Part shown: piece after piece, positions 20,900-33,463 of the stretch
Layout of the letters: each line of letters begins with the position of its first letter
Position numbering within the stretch: the first letter of the stretch is position 1
Assembly: GCA_033182465.1 (NCBI GenBank)
Contig: CP137318.1
Location: 1,178,001 to 1,242,000 of the forward strand
Origin: Sanghuangporus weigelae
Lineage: Eukaryota; Basidiomycota; Agaricomycetes; Hymenochaetales; Hymenochaetaceae
DNA length: 64,000 bases
Direction: 5' to 3'
The notes under the pieces: model-generated
The model's database searches: none
What the model was told of the DNA's origin: nothing
What the model saw: only the letters and a program-made list of their open reading frames with translations
Made by a program: the position numbers and the translations under genes

Positions 20900-21493
20900 C
20901 TATTGTGTGATCCCTCTTTTCATTTTTCCCTCTTTTCATTTTTGCTGTTTCCCTACCTTCCGCTCCCCCACTTGTCTTGAAAAACTTCACGTATATGTAT
21001 TTCAGTGCTAGGAACACGATTCTGCAGTTTTTTTGAGTAGAAACCTTATAGTTGCAATAAAATTGTCGAAAAATGCATTTTCTCAGCTTGGGAGGTGCCA
21101 TATTTGCCACGTAAAAAGTTCCAGTCAACCCATTCCACAACCACTTTTATCTCGGAGCACTTGTAACACAGTCATATACTCCTGCATTTTTTTCTGTGCA
21201 GATTTGTGTGCGTTGGCAATTAAAATTGAAAGATGAGTCCTGGGATGGTGACATGAGGTGACAAATGAGTCTGGTTTGCTTATCCGACCACGCCTCACGG
21301 AACTGTGACAATATGTGACAAAAGATGAAAAGAGGGATACCCCTTGATATTTTGCTCAATAAAATCTGTAAAAATATTTTGAAAGTTCAGGTATGCCTAT
21401 GCATACATAAAGACTGTGTGTGATTTTTTTGGCATGAAAAAAATGATGTTGTGAGTCTACAGACAAAAAATGAAAAGAGGGATCACACTATAG
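20900..21493. mobile_element. TA-flanked Tc1/mariner-like MITE, 594 bp
   Basis: Inverted ends of about 28 bp start CTATTGTGTGATCCCTC (left) and CTATAGTGTGATCCCTC (right strand). TA sits on both sides (20898-20899, 21494-21495), typical of Tc1/mariner insertion. The subterminal motif CCCTCTTTTCATTTTT is repeated in tandem at the left, and inverted partial copies lie near 21325 and at the right end. No transposase frame is present. It sits 4 bp from the preceding foldback element, so one element landed beside the other. Confidence 0.8.
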
Positions 21494-21622
21494 TATCAAG
21501 GTCAATCGCAAGATAAATTAATGCTAAATTCGTAAGACACGGAACAAACACAGAGCAGCTAAGGTATGTATGAAGAGAACAAAAAAAAAAAAGAGTAAAT
21601 CCCCCGCATGACGGTATGCATT
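21494..21622. other. 3' region of the TMEM115 gene
   Basis: A short stretch with an A-run near 21580; nothing else recognised. Confidence 0.4.
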
Positions 21623-23083
21623 TTATTCTTCTCTACCTTTTCCCTTCCCCATTACTTCACCCAGGTCCATCTCTGTAACAGACTTATGTCGGTCGTGAGG
21701 ATGCAATCTTCCGGATTCAGACACAGGAGTACTTGGACTGACGGAAGACGAACGTGATCCAGAATCTGCTGGTTGATGAGCAGAATCTCTTTGACCAGAA
21801 GATGATGCCATGCGTTGGTCGAGAGCCTTCAGTGCAAGGGCCCTGAGATTCATGAAGTCAATATCCGCCTGAACGAAAAAGAGAAAAGCATAGGCGCTGC
21901 TCACCGGCGCCTTTCTGCCTCAGCGCGCTGACCTCCCGGAACTTGAGAATAGCCACCAGACTCAATATCAGATGCGGCGCCTGGAATTAGATGAAAGCGA
22001 GTTGCTAATGGATACACGAATTTGCCCAGCATATTGATAGGCGTGCTATAGATGGTTTTAGCAAAGTAGCTCAAACAGCTCATAATGTATGGACGTACTG
22101 AACAACAGGTGGAAACCATTGCACGAAAGCAAAAGTCTCGCTTCTGTCGCCGTAGCTGTCTCCGACAATTGTATCACCTTTGTTCTTCTTGTAGAAGCGA
22201 AGATAGGCCCAAGCGACAAGCCAGCCAAACTGTATAGTTATCCACGGCGACTGATATCCGATTAGGGTCATGATGGTTGACAGAGTCACGTATGCCATGG
22301 GTAATCGCTGAAAGAACCGTCAACGACTTCTGATTGATCGACTTCGAGGCAAAAAAGATCTACCTTTACGCGAATCTTCACCACACCAAAGACCTGAACT
22401 TGATGCTCTGGTATCAATTGTGTGAAGGCAACCAGTATGCCCGTCTGTAAACGCGTCTTTAGCGTACAGATCTTGACCGAGAAATGAATCGGCTTACTTG
22501 CAAGGCCATCTGGCCATGATACTCCATACCGTACCTAGCCGTGAAAATAAGGTCTTACACAGCTTCTTATATCATGAAACATACAAGAAGAGGTCCGCAT
22601 TCTTCGTCAAAAGAAATTCAGCCCAGTTGATAATAAAGGACTAAAGGACACTAAGCATTACTCATGGAACATACCATATGAAGCACTCACGATAATATTT
22701 GGGACTGTTATAGTAATGGCTATGAAAAGGAACGTTTCCAGCGAACCCCAGAGTCGTTCTAAGTATCGGAGAGAGATGGGTACAAAAACTAGCGTAAGGA
22801 GAAGCTGGCAATCATTCGTCAATATCATAGAGTGATTGAGATCGAATCGAGTCCATACCTCCAGAACGGTAACTTCCACCAACCCAGCAGTGAAAAATGT
22901 CCATGGGTAGAAGAGACTACTTCCAGGAATAAGAGTCAGATACGGAGTCGAATAAGGAGGCCAGTCGTTCCATCGGATTAGTTGAAATAGAAGAGAGAAA
23001 AGTATGGTCGCCCCGGTATAACAGCGAGTTGTGAGAGGAGTTGAGGAAATAAACTGTATAGGAGAAGAAAGAATGGCCATCAT
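21623..23083 (-). CDS. TMEM115/DUF1751 Golgi multi-pass membrane protein
   Basis: I chose the ATG at 23083 (MMAILSSPIQF) because homologues start just before the PIQF segment; upstream sequence looks like leader or intron. Exon 1 (22691-23083) encodes rhomboid-like hydrophobic helices and ERLWGSLETFLFIAI. A 56-nt exon (22585-22640) gives INWAEFLLTKNADLFL. Further exons give YGMEYHGQMALQ, VAFTQLIPEHQVQ, GDSYGDRSETFAFVQWFPP and a Ser-rich tail ending KGKGREE. These are DUF1751 signatures. In animals TMEM115 is a Golgi protein reported to interact with the COG complex, whose subunit COG1 is the next gene on the same strand. Confidence 0.85.
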
Positions 23084-23390
23084 GACTGTCGTTTGAGCGG
23101 CCTCGAGTGCCTTGCCCCTTTTTATCACGTTCCTAGCAATCGTCACTGAAAGAGGTGCAATGCAGGTAGTCCGTACTGAATTTCGGGCTCTATAAGCCCG
23201 GAACGAACCAGAAACGAAACAATACGTTCAACTGGGTGAGAAGCTCAGTGAACATGCATGCCGTTGTTGCTGGCCAGACGAAGAAGATACGTCACGTGCT
23301 ATACGCGACCCAGTTTAGGGCCGGAAGTATGTGACAAGACGCCAGTCGGTCGGCCCGTTCAAGTTCACGACTCTGTCGTCCGCGACCATC
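23084..23390. promoter_or_regulatory. shared intergenic promoter region
   Basis: A gap of 307 bp separates the divergent starts of the TMEM115-like gene and the FAM32A-like gene. It probably holds both promoters. A CACGTG-containing segment (GTCACGTGCT) lies near 23291. No clear TATA box is seen. Confidence 0.45.
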
Positions 23391-23940
23391 ATGTCAGACT
23401 ATGACTTTCGACCGGGTGGGTCACTCAAACTCAAACGCGGTGTAATTGAAGGGGGCGTGACGAAGAAGTAAGCACGCAGCGGATTTGAATGCTTGAACTG
23501 TTCTGTCTTACTAGTGATTTCAGGAAAAAGAAAAAGGATAAATCTTCGAAGCCGAAAGTTCGTAAGGAAGAGCCTGTCTCGCTCGGAGATGATGGCCTTG
23601 GTGAGGGATCTTCATCAAAGTTGGATAGAAGGTCTCCTACAGACGCTATGGATGACGGAAAGACAGAAGCTGAGAGAAGATTCGAAGAGGCCCAGCGCAA
23701 GCGCGTAAGTAATTTCAGACTGTTCGTTGAGTTCGTCTTGTCATTTACTGATTGTCTCGTTCAGATGGAAGAGCGGATTAAAAAATTGGCTTCACAAACA
23801 CATAAGGACCGCGTACACGATTACAATATGAAATTAGAGGCTCTTAGCGAACACCATGATATCCCGAAGGCAAGTACTCACTCGGACATTACTCATTTGA
23901 GGCTGGATCTGAAAATGGTGCTCAGGTTGGTCCCGGGTAA
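23391..23940 (+). CDS. FAM32A family (DUF1754) nuclear protein
   Basis: Four exons (23391-23467, 23524-23704, 23765-23869, 23926-23940) make a 125-aa protein. It has the family layout: FRPGGSLKLKRGVIEGGVTKK, a Lys-rich run, a charged middle, then SQTHKDRVHDYNMKLEAL and the C-terminal HHDIPKVGPG. Human FAM32A is a spliceosome-associated factor that acts at the second splicing step by reaching the catalytic core with its C-terminal tail; the same role is inferred here. The last intron (23870-23925) has GC-AG borders (GCAAGT...CTCAG), required to reach the conserved VGPG ending. It is divergent from TMEM115. Confidence 0.92.
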
Positions 23941-24264
23941 GACTCTCAGGACTCCAAATGTCGTCTGTTATTCAGGATCGCGGTTGTTTTTTTCTCTTCT
24001 CGCTTCCATTGTACAGCTGGCTCGAATGGATAATTCTGTTGATTTCCCCGAGACTGAAATAGTCATATATTATCGAAATGAGTCTTGAGGAGCTCTGTGA
24101 CATTGTCATTGTGTTAATATTGTTTGCGCCCTGTAAAGGATTGCATAAGAAATTATTTTGAGTTCAGATGCGTGACTACTTATATCTGTCGCTTCTTTGG
24201 TGCCGCGTCTTTCCTTCCTACCTCGACGTGCATCTCCCTGCCTCATCATCCACCTTTCATCATC

Positions 24265-26346
24265 ATGAATGCCTCCACCTCAAGAAAAGGTGCAAATAAG
24301 TCTTCAGACAAGAAGCCTCACATCTGTCCACCATCTAATGCAACACATCCATCTGGTCGCTGGGAGACCGCGTTTGTGTACGGCTTCATCATCAAGTTCA
24401 CCAACCTCCGTCAAAAAGTTGAAGGCTTCGAGGGTCAAACAGAGTGAGTGACTGGTGATGCTAGTACGCTTATCGACGTGTTTTTTACGCGCGTTCCAAT
24501 CAATATCAGTCTGGAAGAGGCTCTTTTGTCTCCAACTCAGCACCCAGTCTTAGTACAGATTCTTTCGCGTTTTGTACTGAATCTCAAACCACAAACGCGT
24601 AATCTCAGGTGAGTATTTTCCATGGATGCTTTCCTGCGTTTATAGTGGCTGATTGACTGTGAATCTTCTAGCCCTGATCAATTGGCGTCCGTTATACACA
24701 ATATCCTTCAAGAGCATTTCAAGTCGGCTACTGAGCGAACTGTCTTCTGGGACGAGGAACAGGGCATCAACATTGATCCTTTGCATGGTGTGCAAGGTGG
24801 TTTCTGGGGAGCAGACTGGGATACAAGGGTTCGTCGTCTTTAGATTGAATTTGAGACTAGGCCTCATGTGTACTTCAGCTCCGTGTTCTTAGGATGTTGG
24901 TCGAGCTGCAGCTCACGTATAATATGGAGATCAAGGAAATTATCGATAGGGCATGGGGTGTCGTTCATAATAAGCACAGAAAAAGAGATACCCTGCCAGC
25001 TCCACTCGATCCCAGCGATCCGCATAGTTTGGAACGTCTAAGCACTAATCCTATCGGACAAGACAATAACCGAATACGCTACTGGGTCTTTGATGGTGCG
25101 CAGATATGTGGCTTGCTTTTCGGCTTTATTTGCTCTTATTTGGCTTGTCCTGACGGTTCTGTTCTCGTTGCATGCCAACTTTCACGGCTTTATCCGTACA
25201 TAATGACGCCATCAGACTCACCACGCCTCTACACATCCACGAATCCTTGGAAGGTATGAGACTGCCTACAGAGATCCGTTAGTAATAGAAAGCTGATATC
25301 GCTTTGTCTCTAGGTAACATCCGAGTTCAAAGCGATTGCTACGACAAAAGATGAATACCTCAAAGTCATTGAAGGCCTGAAGACAAGAGAACCTAAGTCG
25401 ACTAAGAAGCTTTCGAAAGGAGAAATACATCTCATTCAACTCAGAGAAAGGCTGGAGAGTCGTCTTGAGGCGATTGATCAGGAGCTGAACGTAAGTGCTA
25501 ACATTACCATAGTTTTAATTCAACGTTTTCGCACTTATAATCCTTTGGGGTGTCTTACTGAATGACTTTTTTCCTTTAGCGCGTTGCCAAAGTACGCAGG
25601 AAACTGGAGCAAAGGGAGATTCTGAAAGCGCAGGCAGAATTACGATCTACCCGAACTCGACGACAGACACGCCGACCTGACTACGTTTACAATCATGATT
25701 TTGACGAGGAGGTGAGTTCTGATGATTGCTTTTCTCGGCTGCTTAGTTTATAAGGCTTTATCAGGACGAGGGCGATGAGTACAAGTACCAGGACGACGAG
25801 GACGAGGAAGAACAGATGGACTTTTATGACGACGACTTAGGTGATGTAGGCCGAAGACGATCGCAGAGAGTGGTCACCAAGAATGCGAATAACAAACGCT
25901 TTGGAGGTGACTGGAAAGTTGAGCGACGATCAACGAGATTAAACACAACTGTCGATATTGCCGAAGATGGCCCTTCTTCAGCTAAACGGGCGCGGACAGA
26001 AGAGCGCAGCATATCTGAAGGTCCTTCCGATTCAATGGCTTCTCCCGTCGTTTCCAACGGCTCGTCCTCAAAGAAGAATGGTCTGACAGCCGTCCGCGAC
26101 AAAGAAGTCGTTGTGGAGCAGATTCCAGGGAAGAAGAAGAGCAAGTTCTGGTACTATGCAGTGGAACCCGCGTCCGGCCCTGTTCCCTCTTCACCGGCAC
26201 AGTCCACCGGCACTGAAAATCTCGATTTGAATGGTCTTGAACTTAATGGGAAGCCCGAAGAAGACGACGGAATCAATGGCCTCCAGAACGGCTTCCACAA
26301 AACGAATGGAGATGGTCCAAAGGCCGCTTTTGAAGTGGAAGCTTGA
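24265..26346 (+). CDS. DDT/WHIM-type chromatin remodelling accessory protein
   Basis: Eight exons (24265-24443, 24510-24608, 24672-24828, 24879-25095, 25216-25253, 25314-25490, 25580-25711, 25765-26346) join to 526 residues. Residues about 30-140 form a DDT/WHIM1-like helical region (FIIKFTNLRQKVEGF, LEEALLSPTQHPVL). A WHIM2-like segment NNRIRYWVFDDSPRLYTSTN lies near 210-230. A coiled coil with RRKLEQREILKAQAEL follows, then a long acidic stretch (DEDEEEQMDFYDDD) and a disordered Ser-rich tail with SKFWYYAVEP. In RSF1, CECR2 and related proteins these parts bind ISWI-type remodellers and linker DNA. The exact orthologue is not identified. The gene lies in tandem 324 bp after FAM32A. Confidence 0.7.
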
Positions 26347-28340
26347 CTTGAATACGATTCGGTTGAACGGCTGATTTTGTCAGCAGGGGGGAAGCAACGG
26401 CCTTATCTTATTGTCACGCGATCTTTCCGTCTTATTTCAGCGTGTAAGGATTGTTTCGGTCTGTACCTCTGTGTACACACAGTCTTGCACATGCCTTACT
26501 CCACAGTCCTCGAAATGAAAGACAGAAATTCGCGTCTGAGATTGCCGATATGCGATACGGGATGCAGAGAGAGAAAAACGGAAAAACGGAAAAATCTTCG
26601 GAAAAGGAAAAGTCGTTCATGATTATTTCCTATGACGGAGCGATCGGAGAGAACCGAAATCGTTCGATTGTTTACCACGAGCACATTTCCCCAGACGGGG
26701 CTGGTACTTACCACGGGCGCTTTGGCGATTGGTTCGATTCATCAATTCCTTGCCCCGTACTTCCGTAATTGGGGTCCTTCCACTCGTCAAAAATTTTCAG
26801 GCGATTTACGAATAGCCGTTCATTTGTGTGGCGCATTTCCATACCCTTTCGGTCAAGATTCAAAAATTTCACTGTTCTTCACCAACCAACAGTCTGTATA
26901 TTACCATGAACTTTTCTTTGCGCTTCATTTATCAATGGTTTAGACGTTCCGTACTGTAAACTTTATTGGAGTAGACTATGTTAGATGTATAATGACATAG
27001 AGCGGGTTAGCTCACCTTCATAGTTTCATAAGAAATAGCATATCTTCAGATTCGGGTTTTTTGTAAGCCGATACTTGTATTGCTTCTATCTTACGATAGT
27101 CATCGGGAATTCCTCGGGTTCGCTGCTTTCGACTTCAGAAATGGTTGTCATTTACTGACATAGTTGGACTCCAATATTTGTCAATTGACAAGGTTTCGGA
27201 GACCGTGGATTCAGAGGACATTCTAAAATGAAGCCATCGCTGATTACTTGCTTTGTGTTAGATATGGTTCTTCACCGGAAGCTCGCTCAGTGGATTGAGC
27301 AATGGCACACAAAATAAAATGTGTTTCAGTCCCGCTTATAGCGCTACTTACTCTTGTCATCCACTATAGATGAAGACGATATCCATTCTGGCCCTCGTCT
27401 AGGCTTGGTCAAGCATAGCATCCAATGAGGATCCTGGAAGAACATTCAGATACAGTAAGTACCTTACCCCTGTATCATCAGGCGCCATCTCGGCTCTGGG
27501 CGTATGCAAGAACGCGGTCGGGAAGGGAACTGGTGTCCACTTAAGGAACATAAACGCCGCTATTCTGACTTGGTGACCGATATTGCAGATGGTCTAGGTC
27601 CATTGTAATCGACGATTGTCATTGAGGCAAAACGCAGATGTAAACTGACTCTTCAAGTGCTGCTTATTCACTGTTGGAGGTTGCGTTAAAGCCATCGTTC
27701 CCGCAACAACGTGCTAGAACCAAAAGCAGTTCCCTAAGCACAGCACTTTTGGTATTTCAATACCACGCATGTTTCGAGTCATATACGTTCAATCTCTAGG
27801 CCAACGCATCTCGCTGAGACTTTCTTTTGTATTATTAGTGAGTAAATGAATTGCTTTGGGGACTGGTGGTGATGCTAAAAATAGGGCCTTTCGGTCTGAA
27901 AGAAACGACTCGGCCTCGAGGAAGCCCTCTGTATCTAATATATTCCATACGTCAGGTCTTTCCTCTATCTGTGTATAGACTCACCAAGGGATCGGATCGT
28001 CCTCAAGGCTTGGGGTCGCTATTAATTCGCAATTATTGATATTAATAGGCTGTCTTAGCCTTGCAGATGCTCTCAACGCAACTCTGACATCCTATTATAC
28101 GGTCTACTAACTTTTGACAACTAAATTATCTTGATTCATGCATTCGGAGGCCATCAGCTGTCGTCCGGTGAAAATGGATGTTGACGCCTATTGAAAAGCC
28201 GCGAAGTGTAAGCGGGACGCGATGACTGGTTCGTTGCTTGGGATTTGCACGTGATGTCGATCCTTCTTGAAGTAAGCTAAAGTATTGCGACTTTGAACGA
28301 ACGGACCCTGCACGACCTTGACCTCTGCATTCTATACTGT
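26347..28340. other. 2-kb intergenic region before MIP
   Basis: No supported gene. Short frames on both strands lack domains and plausible splice structure. Composition is balanced with no long repeat or inverted repeat seen. One tRNA-like D-arm (GCTCAGTGGATTGAGC at about 27286) is discussed under rejected items. Confidence 0.5.
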
Positions 28341-30835
28341 ATGCTCCCGAGGGTGGCAACGAGGAGGGCCCTTTCAAATCCTCGGCAGCATATTTTCAGA
28401 TTTCGAGGGTGTCTTAATCAAACGACCCGCCATGTCTTACCGACTCGCTCTGCAACGACAACGGCCACCGCCCCCATTCCAGCGACGTCGGAGGAGACGG
28501 ACCTGATCCCGTTCTTCGACCATCCTAATGGCCATTTATTTCGTTCTACTGCATATACTGGTCTTTTCGCTCACAGAAGTCTAACACACCCCGACTCGCT
28601 AAGGCTTCTGGCCCAGGGTACACTCGTTCGCGCTTCCTTTCTTACCGACCAAATATTACAGTCGAAAGACACTAAAGCTGATTTGCTGCTCGCGCTCAAG
28701 AATCTGGACAAGCTAAGCGACCTATTATGCGGAGTTATTGACTTAGCAGAGGTCATACGGAATTCGCATCCGAACGAGGCGTGGGTGGAAAGGGCGAACG
28801 AGGCGTATGATATGCTGTGCGAATTCATGAATGTGCTTAACACGCACGTCGGTCTATACGAAGTATGTCAATCAGCTCACAGTTATTCGTCTGTCAGGTT
28901 GACCTCCATACTTATTGTACCTTTAGGTGCTCAGGCGAATATTTCTGGACCCTTCTATCGTGAATTCCTTGAGCCCAGAGGCTTACTATACAGCATTGAT
29001 TTTCTGGAGGGACTTTGAAAAATCCGCAATTGATCTTCCCGAAGAGTCACGAAGGAAATATGTTTCACTCTCATCGGACATCATCACTTTGGGCCGCCAA
29101 TTCTTGAACGACGCAGCATCCGCTCGACCACCAGCTCTGATTACACCTGCCGAGCTAACAGGTTTAAAGGACCTCGGAATGGGTGTTCGTCTCCACTTAC
29201 AAGCACGCATTACGAATAAAGCTCTGGCCGTGTATCCAGGATCCTTGCAGGCTCAAATGATTATGCGTTCTGCACCCTTAGAGGAACCACGGCAGAAATT
29301 ATATATTGCTGCCAGTGCAGGTACACCAGACCAGGTCACGACATTGGAACGAATGCTTCAAGCTCGTGCACAGCTTGCGCGGCTATGTGGGAGAGAAAGC
29401 TATGCTCATTATACACTGAATGACAAAATGGCCAAATCACCTGGTTCGTGAAGATTTCATTTATTTCGAAAGATAATATTTTGACTTTATTTTCGTACAG
29501 AACATGTACAATCTTTTCTCGAGGCATTGATGTCATACACACGACCTCACGCTCGAAGTGCTCTCCTTGCCTTAAGCGAAAGGAAACAAAGACATCTTGA
29601 CCTACCTTATCGGCCTACGATCCACGCGTGGGACCGTGATTACTATTGTCCCCCTGAACCACCTTCCCCTCCTATTCCCCTCCCTTCCTTGACACCCGGG
29701 ACTGTTTTCATGGCTCTTTCGCGATTGTTTAAGCATCTTTATGGTGTCGGTCTTCGACCTGTAGACCCAATCCCCGGGGAGGTTTGGCATCCAGACGTAC
29801 GAAAACTGGAAGTGGTTGATGAAGAGTCTGGTGTCATTGGTTGGATATACGCAGATCTGTTTGCGAGACGAGGGAAAGCCGGAGCAGCCCATTATACTGT
29901 TCGTTGCTCGCGAAGAACAGATGATGATGATCCAAGAGCAGATCGCTTACCAAGCCAAGTGCTTGAGATGGATCGCTCTGTTCAAATGTCGTTAGAATTC
30001 GACAGGGAGCGTCGGACGAAAGTGAAGGGCATTGCAGGAGAATATCAGCTGCCCGTGGTGGCCTTGGTTTGCGAGTTTACTCCACCTTCATCTAGAGGAG
30101 CCTCGGCACTTCGTTGGTACGAAGTACAGACTCTCTTCCATGAAATGGGTCATGCCATGCATTGTAAGTCACTACTGAAGCTACCGTAGTGCGGTATACT
30201 GATTGACCTTAGCTATGATTGGACGCACCGAGTATCAAAATGTTTCTGGCACGCGTTGCGCAACGGACTTCGTCGAGCTACCTTCTATCCTTATGGAGCA
30301 CTTCCTCACTTCACCTATCGTTCTTGGTCTTTTTGACCACACTAACCAACATTCGGTCCCTCGAGCGGGAAATCATCATGTTGATCCATGTCACTCAATT
30401 GACACATACACGCAAATATTGTTGGCCTGTCTTGATCAGGAATACCACTCACCCAAAGCACTAGAGCCCAACTTCGATTCGACAAGGATTTACGCGAAAT
30501 TGCAGGAAACGAAGGGTCTTATCCCATTTGTCCCTGGTACCGCCTGGCAAACACAATTTGGTCACTTATACGGATATGGGGCAACGTACTACTCATATCT
30601 CTTTGATCGAGCTATTGCTTCACGAGTTTGGACACACGTATTTGCTGCAGACCCTCTGAGTCGCGATGCGGGCGCCCGTTTTAAGGACGAAGTTTTGAAG
30701 TTTGGAGGTGGGAAGGATCCGTGGCTGATGGTCAGTAAGATCTTGGATGCACCGGAGCTGGAGAGTGGCGATGCGAGCGCAATGGCAGCAGTTGGAAGTT
30801 GGCGCATTGAGGATGAGATCTTGACGAGACATTGA
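28341..30835 (+). CDS. MIP: mitochondrial intermediate peptidase
   Basis: Four exons (28341-28862, 28927-29443, 29501-30163, 30213-30835) encode 774 residues. The Arg-rich, acid-free N-terminus ([16 protein letters not shown]) is a mitochondrial targeting signal. The M3 metallopeptidase zinc motif HEMGHAMH starts at residue 560, with the downstream third-ligand region [16 protein letters not shown] removes an octapeptide from matrix proteins after the main processing peptidase. Length and domain order match fungal Oct1/MIP. MIP is the classical flank of the mushroom A mating-type locus; here it converges on HD1.1, 333 bp away. Confidence 0.97.
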
Positions 30836-31168
30836 TGGGGCCATTCGGCTTCTTTGGATTACTTGCATTCGTCTTGCTTTTGACTTGATGACATCTTGAC
30901 ATTCGTAGTTTCACTGGTAATTTCGCCCCCTAGAATGAACCAACCGAATTACTGTATCAATTCTGTAGTAAGAGTAAAATGAGGAAGTCATAAATATTGC
31001 TAAATCCGAAATTGCGGGTATGAAGGTTATGATGCGGTATACGGTGCGAGTGCTGTAGGTAAGTGAGAAGATGGTAATAGAACGCTGGCCCGGTCTGCGA
31101 ATAATCATCAGAACTCGTCCTCTAGTCCAGTAAAATGGAAGAATTCTTACCGTAGAGTGATTCATGGG

Positions 31169-33166
31169 CTATAACTCATCTGACTTTCCTCTTGATTGTT
31201 CCGATCGATGACTATCTTGACTGCAGAAAAATTCTTGGAAGAAGTCGGAGAACAGTGCAGCATCAGACCCCGGCTCCTGAATATTCGTCGAGTTTGGTAC
31301 CGATGCATCCAACCCCGATTCGATGCAAAGGTTCGACTCGAGAGAGGAGAGCCAGGATGAATCGAAATCAACTAGACTAGGAAGGCAATGACTCGGGTCG
31401 TCATTCGGTTCGAGATGCGAGACGGAGAAGTCTGCGGACAATGGAAAAGGTTCAAATGAGGGCGGCAGAATGTCTGAACCATTCCAGGTGAAGATCGGCA
31501 TATCAGGAAGTTCGAATAGGTTTTTAAAGTTGAAGAAATCAGACGAGGACGAGGAGTTGGGGTTAGAGTCTGCGGTAACAATCGTCTCTTCCAAAGGTGA
31601 TGGCGAAGGGCTTCCTATAGACTCATCTGACACCGTCAGTAGTGAGGTTGATGGACTCGGTGTGAGAGAGTCTGTCGTCGTGTCGTAGGTATTATCTATC
31701 CATAGCAATAGTAATTCATAAATAAGAAACAGGGTACCGCATGGTAGATTAACACGTACCAGAGGGAATAGCGCTAACGGAACCGAATATGTCGACTTCT
31801 GCGGACGTCCCGAGGACGTTCGTATCTAAAGCCTGTCAGTTCATCCCGGCCGAAAGAGGGCAAGTAGATAGTGCACACACCTTTATCATCAGGCAGACTG
31901 CGGTATCGTTTGGATAATCGAGGCTCGTCGTCATCGGAGAGACGACGCTTTAAAGATGGGCGCCGTATTTCAATCCGAGTGGAAAGTACCTTGGAGTCGA
32001 GTGAGGTGGCCGATTGCGGCAAGTGGGCAGCATCTTGGGCATCTGTGGAGTCCATTGACGGACTGATCCTACAATGCGAGCGTCAGAAATACATTAGAAT
32101 GAAATTTTCTGCTTATATCGTACCGCAAGCGCTTTACTTGACGTCTTCCTGAAATGCTCTTGGAGATCGCAACAGAGTCCATGCATTCATCGGATGTCAC
32201 ACAACGTTTACCGAGTACCTTTTTACTGCTAATCCGGGGATTTGTTTCCTTCACTCGCTGATGGCCAGCTTTAGACGTTTTCTTCAAGCCATCCTGATCA
32301 ATTTGACCAGGTCTCGACGAGTGTCTGGCAACCAAGTCATCCAGATGCTTCGCAGCTTCACTGGGCCCTAAAACATCCCCAAAAAGCCGTTCTGCCGTAT
32401 CTTTCATGGTCAAAAATGTGTCGTGCAGCTCTTTGCAGATGGGAATCTTAGACCTTTCCCCAAGAAGGACCACACGGGCACAGTCGACCGTCAGAGCACG
32501 TTCTCTGCGAAAATGCTTCTGGGAAAGCGCGGTCCAGCCTATTTTTCGACGAGCATTGGTGAACCAGTCGCAAATTGCCTTCTGAGATACGCCTGCATCC
32601 CTGGATACCTGAACTCGAAATGAGGTCGGTGGATATGGGCCATGGAGATTTTTAAGCAGCCATTTGGAACAACGCAAGACATGAGAGGGCACAGGAGAAG
32701 CATTTGTTTCCAGGACACTCGTCTGTTGATGAGCCTCTGGTGCTGGAGTGCGGTTGGATACAGGCGTGCACTCTCCCTCCAGTAATGATTTCGGTGGCTC
32801 GACATGTGAGCAAGAGACGTCGCGAATCCCGTTCTCCAACGATAATTTCCCCATTGCATCCACCAGCCGATATTGCCTTTTCCTTTCGACATCTTCTCTT
32901 GCATGATGAATTCTAGATGTAAATCGAGCCAAGTCTGCACCGGCAGCTGCAACATTGCGAACAAGAGCGACCGTCTTCGTCGTCAATGCGTTCCTTGCAA
33001 TCGCACTACCCAGGCGGTCCAACAGGGATTTGATTGGTTTGGGATCAAATTCAAGAGGATCGTCTAATGCTTCCTCAACAGCCAGAAGGTCGTGGTAGAT
33101 ACGCTTGTCCAAGTCGGATTCGACAAACATGGTACCGGCGCTAGCAGACAGGATGTCACTGAGCAT
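31169..33166 (-). CDS. homeodomain mating-type protein HD1 (first copy, HD1.1)
   Basis: Four exons (33166-32124, 32068-31881, 31825-31760, 31695-31169) give 607 aa. The N-terminal 110 residues are helical (partner-recognition region of HD1 proteins). The homeodomain spans about residues 165-215, with the recognition helix WFTNARRKIGW at 201-211, the TALE-like HD1 form. Basic KKTSK and KRLR clusters and LKRRLSDDD follow, likely nuclear signals. The C-terminus is Ser/Pro/Asp-rich (SNPNSSSSSDFFNF), an activation-domain-like tail. HD1 from one mating type dimerises with HD2 from another to switch on dikaryon genes. It is transcribed towards MIP and away from nothing: HD2.1 ends 298 bp upstream on the same strand. 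Confidence 0.93.
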
Positions 33167-33463
33167 GTTGAGGATGAAAGGTCGAGTGGTTGTAGTGGAA
33201 GAGAGGGAGTTGCCGTTTCTGGCACTTCGATCACCTCACCACGTACCACGGTACCACCACCACAATAGTTCGTATTTATTATGTCCTTCTTTTATATTAT
33301 ATATTGTATGAATTCTGGGTGGGTATTCCAAGAAACCAGGATACTAAGCATATCTGATTTTTGAGTACGTCTTGTTTTCCGGTCCTTTCATCAATTCTCG
33401 ACCACAAGTAGATTACTCTTTGCAAAATGATCTATTATACATGTCCCACACCTGTTACAGGCA

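Noticed and set aside
26377-26943. Plus-strand frames of about 80-105 codons after the DDT/WHIM gene
   Set aside because: No domain, start codon or splice support; probably the 3' untranslated region and spacer.
27280-27345. Possible tRNA (D-arm-like GCTCAGTGGATTGAGC with a TTTCAGTCCC box)
   Set aside because: The acceptor and anticodon stems do not pair, and the T-loop has G where A is invariant. At most a tRNA fossil; likely chance.
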